This document shows positions 56,597 to 64,000 of a stretch of DNA of 64,000 nt, one piece after another. The stretch's first letter is position 1; each line of letters begins with the position of its first letter. The notes under the pieces are model-generated. The model saw only the letters and a program-made list of their open reading frames with translations. It searched no databases and had not been told where the DNA came from. A program made the position numbers and the translations under genes. Source of the DNA: Toxorhynchites rutilus septentrionalis (lineage: Eukaryota > Arthropoda > Insecta > Diptera > Culicidae); NCBI RefSeq assembly GCF_029784135.1, contig NC_073746.1, forward strand, positions 1,260,136 through 1,324,135, written 5' to 3'.

Positions 56597-57425
56597 GGGG
56601 TAGTGGGGGCAAATTGGTCATAGGGGGGCAAAGTGGTCACCTGCTTGTTTGGTAGAATAACTATTTACTATAGATGCCGTATTGATAGTCTCCTTATGTT
56701 TGACGAATTTAATGACTTTTGAGGCACCCTGTACTTCAGTAGAGCCGTCGCATGTCAACATATAAATAAAAACAGAAATTGCTCTTTCGATAGCCATTAG
56801 GCCATAGTTCTGTGCGCATGGCATCTAAGGAATTCCTCGTGAAATTTGGTTTATTCAAAAAAAGTGGTCATAGGTGAATAACAACTTACAATGTTCTGTT
56901 TACTAAAGCTGATATACCGCATCACATTCTGTTTTTCGAAGAGGATCCTTTTGTGGTTTTGAACCTGTATAAACATGCTACTCCAACTAAACCAAGCCTT
57001 ATTATGCGGAACGTTATGTGTTTCTTACTACGTTTTTGTTTGCATAAGAAAATTTAAATTGAGACTCTAGGTGAATAGGACAAGCTTATTTCATACATGT
57101 GCATACTATATTAAACATGATTTAAACAAATTTGGGCGAATAAAACGCATAAATCTATCCAATTTAGCTTGATATGTGCGAGTGACCACTTTGCCCCCAC
57201 TAGGTGACCACTTTACCTCCAAGCAAAAATAATGTTCGATTTTTTACCTTTTTTTCTGATGATGAAAAATGTACTATTTTGAATTTTTATTATAAAAGTC
57301 GTTTGCTATCTTGAACAACAATGAGTTGAACTATAATATTCTTCGAGAAACGGGAATTGAAGCGGTATGTGGACGCCGGAAACGGGCATATTCCTTGGGG
57401 TGACCACTATGCCCCGCACTTTCCC
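56597..57425. mobile_element. TA-flanked element with GTGACCACTTTGCCCC repeats
   Basis: 829 bp between TA at 56595-56596 and 57426-57427. Ends GGGGTAGTGGGGGCA and TGCCCCGCACTTTCCC are imperfect inverted repeats. The unit GGCAAAGTGGTCAC recurs inverted near both ends (about 56627-56640, 57182-57196 and 57204-57217). No coding capacity. Confidence 0.75.
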
Positions 57426-57492
57426 TACCATAAAGCGTGACCAGCGCTTTCAAGCGGAATCCCAATCTCTCCGTCCGAAATATCGCATATAA

Positions 57493-57523
57493 GAGGTCTG
57501 TTCAAAAAGTATCGCGACTTTCG
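57493..57523 (+). repeat. Mariner-type terminal repeat fragment
   Basis: AGGTCTGTTCAAAAAGTATC resembles a terminal repeat of a mariner-like family. No matching partner end was found nearby, so it is a broken end. Confidence 0.4.
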
Positions 57524-57639
57524 AATTTACACGGGTTACGTATATTCGATTCTAGATTTTTTTGTGGCATTATGTTGGTACTCATGTCTTTCACTTATGC
57601 TGACAAGTACGGCTATTTTGAATGTACAGTTAATTTTTG

Positions 57640-57735
57640 ACAACAGCTTTTCTTACACGTTCTGCGATAACGAACAAAACTACTACCTTTCACGGAAATC
57701 TGAGAACCACTATATAGGTTCGGCATGGAATGGCT
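57640..57735. mobile_element. Single end of the foldback family
   Basis: Reverse complement begins AGCCATTCCATGCCGAACC and follows the left arm of 33296-34410 for about 90 bp with moderate divergence. The other arm is absent. Confidence 0.7.
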
Positions 57736-57740
57736 AGACT

Positions 57741-58460
57741 GCGATATTTCCGTTTGGATGAATAATTCCTCGTTCGTCTTTGACGATGAATGATTTAACA
57801 AATATTGATCGCACCGGAAATCGAAACTATAACTTCGTGAAAAAAATCAACTCATGAAGATGGAATATCGTCATTTTAAAGTTTCGATTATTGGAGTCTC
57901 CATAACTACCTTCCGATTTCATTTCAAAAATCACTCAAAAATTCCGGCCTTGCATTCTGTTCCTCCATTTTTTTTGTCGAGTGCGACAATACAGTTTTAA
58001 TGACAAAATGTATTGTATCAGTATTTCTACAATAGAAGAACATCGACTAAATTACTTGCTGAGCAGTCCAATACACGCCCCATCTCAATCGTTCCACCCA
58101 TCATACGAAATTTCTACTAATAACTTCCCACACCATAACTCGAATGGAAATTTATCAATGGTTCCGCGAAGCATTTGTCAGCAGACTTCCCAAACGTTCA
58201 GTTGTGAAACTATTTAGACTAGATTGAGAGAAAAAAAAGTCCTGTATTGAGCTTTGTAACATCATTTGTCAAAATGAAATTAAACGGTTCCGCTATGAAA
58301 TTATGTGTCGTTTTACTTTGGAATTACACACTTCTTAATTTTTTTCCCTCGACACCGATCTGTTGAATCCAAGGTTTGTGTTTTAGTCTGATTGTAACAA
58401 CTTTTGGACAATTCTAAATGAATTAACGTTATCATGATGTGTGCCATCCATTAGAATTCA
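57741..58460. other. Upstream region of the Kazal gene pair
   Basis: AT-rich, no gene seen. Precedes the TATA box at 58461. Confidence 0.4.
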
Positions 58461-58496
58461 TATAAAAGCGTGAGCCACAAAGCATTCTAATCAGTC
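58461..58496 (+). promoter_or_regulatory. Core promoter: TATA box plus initiator
   Basis: TATAAAAG at 58461-58468 and the arthropod initiator TCAGTC at 58491-58496 lie 32 bp apart (T of TATA to A of the initiator at 58493), the spacing of a genuine core promoter. It probably serves the first Kazal gene through a spliced leader exon. Confidence 0.65.
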
Positions 58497-58588
58497 GGCT
58501 GTGAAAATTCTAGTGATAACGAATCACACTTCCGAAACTAGGAAAAAGTGCTGGTTTGAAGTAACACGAGAAACAGTTTTGAGCAGTA
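58493..58588 (+). other. Predicted noncoding leader exon of Kazal gene 1
   Basis: Runs from the initiator A to a GTAAGTAT splice donor at 58589 and contains no ATG. A matching acceptor, TCCCACAG at 59881-59888, lies 81 bp before the Kazal ATG, and the stretch between them also lacks an ATG. The exon structure is inferred, not seen in a transcript. Confidence 0.5.
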
Positions 58589-58904
58589 GTAAGTATCCTT
58601 TGAGTAGGGCTGTTTTAGTGTGAATAAACTGCAGACAATTAGAGCAGAATTATCTTTTTCTGGAACTATTTTCATAGTATTTTTTTAATGGTCGAATAAT
58701 ACGAGTTAGTGTCAATATTTAGTTCACACACAAAGTGACGTTTGATTCTTTATAGCGAGGAAAACGATGCTTTCCTGTGTGCAAGTGAAAGTGCAACTGT
58801 AAGTGCAGTGAAAGAACGCTTTCCTATGTGTACTTAAGTGCAGCGGAAGAATATCAAGAGCATTCACAAATATTTATTGTGAATGACGTGACGATGAGAA
58901 ATTT

Positions 58905-59431
58905 GGTGACCGGAATAAATCGCCACAGTAAACAACTGCAACAGAAACAACCGCTTAGAAAAAGTGTAGTAGGCTAGAAATATTTGGCGCGGGAAAAACA
59001 TCATGTGCCTCACATTTCTATTATAAATTTATTCTCTTGTTCTCGTTTTTCGAAATTTATTCTGAGGACAATGTAATGGGGACGAAGTCCCCATTTGGCG
59101 AGGATAAGGAATCGAGGCGGCCCATGCCGCCAAGATGACGCAATCCGAGTCCACCGCCGACCCGCCGTCGGAAGCGGCGGTGTCTCGCACGCAAACCTGG
59201 GATCCACTGATTGCCCGGTTAGTTTGAAACATAGGATACGATCCTTTAGCAATGTCCGACCGAGCTCTAGCGAGCGTCGGACGGTATACGTCTGCCCGGG
59301 GCGTTACGTTTGCCCGGTTAATTCTTGTTTTGAAATACAATACCGCGCCACAATATTTATAGCCTACTACACATTTTATAAGCGGTGGTTTCTGTTGCAG
59401 TCGTTTTCTGTGGCGATTTATTCCGGGAACC
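58905..59431. mobile_element. Mutator-like (MULE) nonautonomous element with GC-rich cargo
   Basis: 527 bp flanked by the 9-bp duplication GAGAAATTT at 58896-58904 and 59432-59440. The terminal inverted repeats are long: about 88 bp on each side at roughly 90 percent identity by eye, tips GGTGACCGGAATAAATCGCC and the complement of GGTTCCCGGAATAAATCGCC. Long terminal repeats with a 9-bp duplication are the hallmark of Mutator-like elements. The middle (about 59071-59320) is strikingly GC-rich against the AT-rich surroundings, which suggests captured sequence. It sits in the predicted intron of Kazal gene 1. Confidence 0.75.
59078..59282. repeat. Run of five stem-loops inside the MULE
   Basis: GGGGAC/GTCCCC (59078-59092, 3-nt loop); GGCGGC/GCCGCC (59116-59131, 4-nt loop); ACCGCC/GGCGGT with inner CGAC/GTCG (59153-59181); AGGAT/ATCCT (59233-59245, 3-nt loop); GTCCGAC/GTCGGAC with inner GCTC/GAGC (59254-59282). 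A 30-codon frame from the ATG at 59134 (MTQSESTADPPSEAAV) spans the third. The motif GCCCGGTTA occurs at 59213 and 59312. Confidence 0.8.
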
Positions 59432-59968
59432 GAGAAATTTAATTGTCATCGAATGAATGATGACAATAACGCATAAGACTCAAAGAATTGAGTGACATAA
59501 ATCATTAAAATAAATAAAGATTACCAAAATGTTATTTGGTATTGATGTGTTCATTTTTCTCTCAATTCACGATAAGGATAACCCTGTAAATCATTACAGT
59601 TAGTGGAGTACATACACACACTTGTACGTATAGAACATGATAATGTTCAGCGATTAATAGACGTGGAAAAAGCTCCTACTGGAGTTTTGGTTGATGGGGA
59701 GCTTTGAATGGTATAGTGCTGTACAACCATCTAAAAATGATACATTTGCGTTGTTTTGGAAACTGCGTCTTTTACGTCATGCATGACAGAAGATCACTTT
59801 CCAGAAGTGTATTACAAATCGTTTTAGTAGACCGGCTTATCTTATCATTTGGCACGATATGTCTAATCTCCTCACATTCATCCCACAGATATCCGGTAAA
59901 CTCAGTGCTATCCATTGTTCATCGAAGTCAGTCATACAAGGTGCATTGAAGCATCAACGACACAAAGA

Positions 59969-60205
59969 ATGCGGTTCCTGACACTTGCTGTAATCTTCCT
60001 GGCGGTTTTCTTGGTAGGACTCCCGAAGGACACCAAAGCCGATATCTACTCCGAAATGAAAGATTGCGCTTGCTCGTTCAACTACCTCCCAGTATGCGGC
60101 AGTGACAACCACACTTACTCCAATGAATGCATGCTCGGATGTGCTATGAGGACACCAACGGGTGCTAGAATAGGACTCCGTAAACTTCATAATGAATCAT
60201 GCTGA
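59969..60205 (+). CDS. Secreted single-Kazal inhibitor 1 (P1 Phe)
   Basis: 78 residues from the first ATG of the predicted mRNA (context AAGAATG). A signal peptide covers about residues 1-24 (hydrophobic LTLAVIFLAVFLVGL, cleavage likely after DTKA). One non-classical insect Kazal domain follows with Cys at 33, 35, 43, 54, 58 and 78, spacing 1-7-10-3-19, and the family signature PVCGSDNHTYSNEC. Kazal domains block serine proteases by inserting a loop. The P1 residue, second after Cys2, is Phe37, which points to chymotrypsin-like targets. Expected in saliva, gut or haemolymph. The neighbour at 60559 is a paralogue with the same spacing. GATA-like motifs CTTATC occur upstream at about 59836-59846. 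Confidence 0.9.
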   Translation: MRFLTLAVIFLAVFLVGLPKDTKADIYSEMKDCACSFNYLPVCGSDNHTYSNECMLGCAMRTPTGARIGLRKLHNESC

Positions 60206-60239
60206 AACTAATTCTTTTGGAACCTGACTGCAACCATTC

Positions 60240-60245
60240 AATAAA
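60240..60245 (+). terminator. Polyadenylation signal of Kazal gene 1
   Basis: AATAAA, 35 nt after the stop codon. Confidence 0.75.
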
Positions 60246-60373
60246 TTGATATTTTGCTGCAAACAACAGTGTTTACTGTTTATTCACATGTTTCCTTTGT
60301 TTCCCTAACACAACAAATGCGATTGCGAACTGATGTGTAAACATTCAGTTTTCTTTCTCTCTCGCTAAAATAG

Positions 60374-60530
60374 CTTATCTATTCTAGTTTCTCACGAGTG
60401 TTTCACGTTAAGCACTCGACTCTGGACATCTTATCGAAACCAGGCGATCCGATAAGCTTCAACGCATTTTTTTTGTTTTAATCGATAAAGTCCGTATAAA
60501 ATAATTGCGCCTTCGGTGACATTCGTCAGT
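60374..60530 (+). promoter_or_regulatory. Promoter of Kazal gene 2: GATA-like motifs, TATA box, initiator
   Basis: TATAAA at 60495-60500 and TCAGT at 60526-60530 are about 33 bp apart, with the ATG 29 nt further on. Three WGATAR-type sites lie upstream: CTTATCT (60374-60380), CTTATCG (60430-60436) and GATAAG (60451-60456). GATA factors drive many mosquito gut and fat-body genes, so tissue-restricted expression is plausible. Confidence 0.65.
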
Positions 60531-60558
60531 ATCGTAGAACCAATCGAGTCGAGCTAAA

Positions 60559-60816
60559 ATGCGTCATCTGATAATTACCTTTGCGGTTTTGGCCATCTTT
60601 GGGGCCCTGCTAGCGGAAGCTAACGTCGGCGACATACGTCGAGGTGTTTGTGCCTGTCCGAGAATTTATCGACCCGTTTGTGGCAGCGACCAGCAAACCT
60701 ACAGCAACGAGTGCCTTCTGAAGTGCCAGATCTCAACGGATTTGGGTAGATCTAGCGGGCTAAAGAAACTTAAGGACGGAATATGCGATGACTTGCATGA
60801 TGATATCCCAGAATAA
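60559..60816 (+). CDS. Secreted single-Kazal inhibitor 2 (P1 Arg)
   Basis: 85 residues. Signal peptide about 1-21 ([17 protein letters not shown]). The Kazal domain has Cys at 31, 33, 41, 52, 56 and 76, identical spacing to the neighbour, with [18 protein letters not shown]. The P1 residue is Arg35 (CPRIY), predicting inhibition of trypsin-like proteases. It resembles the Aedes trypsin inhibitor AaTI type as I recall it, a Kazal protein reported from saliva and gut; which gene this is cannot be settled without a search. A short acidic tail DDLHDDIPE follows Cys6, which the first paralogue lacks. No intron is needed within the coding sequence. Confidence 0.92.
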   Translation: MRHLIITFAVLAIFGALLAEANVGDIRRGVCACPRIYRPVCGSDQQTYSNECLLKCQISTDLGRSSGLKKLKDGICDDLHDDIPE

Positions 60817-60875
60817 TTTTGCGGATTTCTGGCTTTGACTATGGCAGATATATGGATAACAATATAATTTGGCGT

Positions 60876-60881
60876 AATAAA
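60876..60881 (+). terminator. Polyadenylation signal of Kazal gene 2
   Basis: AATAAA, 60 nt after the stop codon. Confidence 0.75.
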
Positions 60882-61667
60882 TTGAAAATCAATTGAGGGG
60901 AAGATGTGATATCGAAAGAAAGGTACAATAAAATTAATTTATCACCATTAGAACATATTTTTGTAAGTAATAGAAAAGAAGGAAATAAATACTGCACTTG
61001 TTTGAAAACACGGGAATTCTATCATCTGAAGTTTTTTGTTTCAGCCACGTCATGGTTTACGGAAATGCTTATCTCGTGGACGCAAAAACCAAATGAGTCA
61101 GTAAGTGAATAGTAAACTTACGTGTTACTATCGAATTTTTTTATGAAAAACTTCTATGTATCAAATAAATTAAGGTGGTATTTAAGAATAAAAGCTGACT
61201 GTATTTTGGAATAGAAGTTACGAATATCTGTAGTTTTTCTATAATCAGTTCGAAATGGATTTTATGCTTTGTCTGAATAGCAATTAGACGACATCTTCAT
61301 CAAAGTGAAATTTTATGCTATTAGAATATAAACATAAGGTTCTGTATAACATCATTGTCAAGTCATGCAGAGAAAGTATTGTCCTTAAGCGAGTAATGGA
61401 TGGACATCAACTTGAGAAGCAGTATATTGAAATCCCCACTTTTCGAACTACGCATTCATAGGAACGTAGATAGCTCAGCCATTTTCCAAGATATCACCCA
61501 AATTCCAAGGATTCACCCAACAAATAAGTGTATTCTGCTTGTGAAATGTGAAAAATTTATCTGAAATCCTTTGACTTTCTGAAAAGTCGAACAGGTATAA
61601 AAAGTTTCTATAGAGCGTAAGATTTTTACCAACAACATTTCGCGTGGTCTATCGGGTTATCGATGTT
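60882..61667. other. AT-rich downstream region, no gene seen
   Basis: One 68-codon frame (60906-61112) without known domain. Confidence 0.4.
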
Positions 61668-61829
61668 AGATGGTTGGATGAAAAAATGTTGGATAAAAAA
61701 TTATATAGCCTAATTCTTAACCTAAAAATGCCTTGAGAAAAATTGAGATTAAGAAAAATACATTCTTTCATTAATCGTGATTACAGTGGCAACTATTCGA
61801 TGTATTCGAACGATTAACCGACGTCTCTA
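61668..61829. mobile_element. Partial hAT MITE, related to 40398-40739
   Basis: Shares ATGGTTGGAT, TATATAGCCTAATTCTTAAC, TTACAGTGGCAACTATTCGA and the end CCGACGTCTCTA with the element at 40398-40739. The left part is missing and the middle has a deletion. Confidence 0.75.
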
Positions 61830-61925
61830 GACGGAATTACAATGTTATTGTTTTTGTATATGCTGTTGCGCGCATCTACGGGTGACAGCTTGGCTGCCAC
61901 CAGTGAGCTCAGCGGCGTTTGAGTT

Positions 61926-62538
61926 ATTGACGAATTTACGTTGGATTTACAACCAGATGGCGCAGCGAGTAAAATTAGGATGTTTTGTTTTTTTGGTATG
62001 AAATTCGTTCAAATTTTCTAGAAAAATCAGAATTTATCTTCAAATTTCCCGGTTTCATGGATTCTTTCCACGCTTAAAAGGTTAGAAAATCATCATTTTA
62101 CAATGTGCTATGTACATTACGAGGAATGGCTTGTTACAAGTATTGTATCTTTAATTTTTTTTAACTAAGTGAACGATGAATAGGGTGTTTTGCGCTAAAA
62201 ATACTGCAAATCCTTCTAGTATCGGCTCCTACATAACCAGTGATATCAGCCAATTTGATATGATATCGATTTCACCGCAATTATCCATAGTATCAATAAC
62301 CGGTATGCATTATCAAACTTAAAATTTTCGAAGATTGTCTATGACAGAACCCCATCTTTCTTACCATATACTTACGACATTCAATGGCTGGAATGAATCT
62401 AAATTGAAATAAAATGAATAATCACCACCGAATATTGCTTTTCAGTGCGTAAAATAAACAAGCACCCTCACTTTTGTGGTTCTGAGTTCTAATGTAGATG
62501 TCGCATGAGCTCATTCAGCTTTGCGTAAATTCGTCAAT
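61926..62538. mobile_element. MITE with ATTGACGAATTTACG ends
   Basis: About 613 bp. ATTGACGAATTTACG at 61926-61940 and its complement at 62524-62538 form a 15-bp perfect inverted repeat. No clear target duplication. Copies of both arms occur at 63170-63510. Confidence 0.75.
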
Positions 62539-63169
62539 TGGCGATCTAACCTACAAATCTACACCATTAAAGAAGGAAATTCGAGAGTACAATCAAACAC
62601 AGAAAAATGCACGATTCCTGCATGTGAGAACTACCTTGGAAAACCCGGAAGTAAAATATACGTGATTTGTTTTTGAGTTTTAGGTTACATTAGCATCATT
62701 TTCTTAGTTCAAAAACAAAATCCAAATGTCTCACCGATCGTTTACGTTTTGCGTTAGATCGCCAGTTTTTTTACGAAATTACAAAAACATATTGAACGAA
62801 AACTATGTCTGATGATGATTTTATATTATGATAATAATAATTTGTGGAACCAACAGGAAATGTACCGACCGAAAGGTTACCGAAAGGTTAAGTGAGTGTC
62901 AGGACTACATGTGTTAGGTAATCAAACAATATGAAGTAGAAATTTTCATTCAACCTTTATATTTTTACACTGCACTTGGTCCTTGTGATCTGATAGAGAA
63001 AAATTTACACTAATATCGCCACCAGACGTCGACACTGTACATTTGTCATCGCAAATATAAACAAATCAGACTATATAACGCACACCAATAAACCACCGCA
63101 TTCGGGAAACTGAAAACGTTTTTTAATTACAGAGTCAGTTCGGAACTCAGTTTTAAAAACGAATTCGCT
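62539..63169. other. Spacer between two MITE copies
   Basis: No gene recognised. CCGAAAGGTTA is tandemly duplicated near 62870-62890. Confidence 0.4.
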
Positions 63170-63510
63170 ATTGACGAATTTACGTTCGATTTACAACCAG
63201 ATGGCGCAGCGAGTAAAATGAGGATGTTTTGTTTTTTTGGTATGAAATTCGTTCAAATTTTCTAGAAAAATCTGAATTTATCTTCAAATTTCCCGTTTTC
63301 ATGTATTCTTTCCACGCTGAAAAGGTTAGAAAATCATCATTTTACAATGTGCTATGTATATTACGAGGAATGGCTTGTTATAAGTATTGTAAAATAAACG
63401 TCAATTGACGAATTTACGCAAAGCTGAATCAGCTTATGCGACATCTACATTAGAGCTCAGAACCACAGAAGTAAGGGTGTTTGTTTATTTTTCGGTCGGT
63501 CGTGATTATT
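63170..63510. mobile_element. Rearranged MITE: left arm followed by inverted right arm
   Basis: 63170-63390 is a close copy of 61926-62146 (left arm). From 63404 the sequence is the reverse complement of the right arm of that element (ATTGACGAATTTACGCAAAG onward) for about 100 bp. The two pieces are separated by 13 nt. Confidence 0.75.
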
Positions 63511-64000
63511 ATGTGGACTAGCCATTTACTGACCTGCATCAACACGTCCTCATGACTTGCCTTGTAAACGAAGACTGTCCGAATCGAGGCTTCATCCGAT
63601 CATTATAATCCCGAACCCGAACGATGTATAGCAACGGAGCGAACTCGCTAGAAGCCGAGCAATATGCCAGCGGTTGAGTACTGAGTGGATAGAGTGCCGT
63701 CACTCACACACTAGTCTGATGCATGTTGCGTAATTATTGAATAGGCTAACTCATACCACACAATTATTTTCATTAATTTCGATTTCAAATCATTTTAGCC
63801 ATTAAATGTCATCAGTAAATGGTAAGAAAATTATATTTTTGTCTATTTACAATGGTCTCAACACGCGATTGGACCAAAGTCATAGATAATCTTCTAAATG
63901 TTTATGTTTGATAGTGAATATAGGTTATGAGCATTAACTTCCGGACATTTTTCACAGGCTCAAACTGTGTAAATGACGATGCAATCGATATCATATCAAG
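63511..64000. other. End of window, no gene recognised
   Basis: Mixed composition without recognisable domain or repeat boundary. Confidence 0.4.

Noticed and set aside
59029..59340. 103-codon minus-strand frame across the MULE interior
   Set aside because: It arises from the GC-rich palindromic block and extends into the element's AT-rich part without any domain.
1..64000. CRISPR arrays, bacterial operons or rRNA genes
   Set aside because: No regularly spaced repeats and no rRNA-like segment; the content is eukaryotic throughout.

Overview
This window is eukaryotic, AT-rich and dominated by transposable elements. It reads as an aedine mosquito genome (Aedes-like). The support is two BEL/Pao LTR retrotransposons, an I-clade LINE with a C-terminal RNase H, a Juan-like Jockey LINE remnant, an ITmD37E mariner, a tRNA-related SINE with a long target duplication, many TA-flanked and hAT-type MITEs, and two secreted single-Kazal inhibitors of the kind known from mosquitoes. 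I name the genus by inference; no search was run.

Layout, left to right. 1-1157: decayed Jockey-clade LINE, plus strand. 2023-9313: complete BEL/Pao element, minus strand, with LTRs identical as far as I can read, a 5-bp target duplication, a tRNA-Tyr-type primer site and one uninterrupted 1787-residue gag-pol. 9786-10384: TA-flanked MITE. 12591-15430: a three-level nest, in which a pogo-like MITE is split by a hAT element that itself carries a LINE-like 3' end and another MITE. 15433-20354: host noncoding DNA with a GC-richer block. 20363-20671: hAT MITE. 22114-28990: second BEL/Pao element, with a PHD finger in its gag; it has one nonsense codon, several frameshifts and a deleted integrase core. 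29330-29511: I-clade LINE remnant. 33296-34410: long-arm foldback element. 34520-34846: pogo-like transposase remnant. 38116-38998: a LINE insertion only about 61 bp long, then a hAT MITE. 40398-43210: a hAT MITE, an ITmD37E mariner and a second TA-target transposon, the last two only a few bases apart. 44655-44824: first coding exon of a swiprosin/EFHD2-type host gene, minus strand. 47540-49445: SINE, MITE, and a hAT element enclosing a dead mariner. 49912-55995: near full-length I-clade LINE, minus strand, flanked by a 10-bp duplication. 56597-57425: TA-flanked element. 58461-60881: two tandem Kazal inhibitor genes, the first apparently with a leader exon and an intron that holds a Mutator-like element with 9-bp target duplications. 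61668-63510: more MITE copies, one rearranged.

Host genes are few. The two Kazal genes share the same cysteine spacing but differ at the predicted specificity residue (Phe against Arg), which suggests duplication followed by divergence in target protease. Both upstream regions carry GATA-type motifs. The swiprosin exon ends at a consensus splice donor and I found no second exon, so much of the left part of the window may be its first intron. Almost everything else is explained by layered insertions whose order can be read from target duplications.
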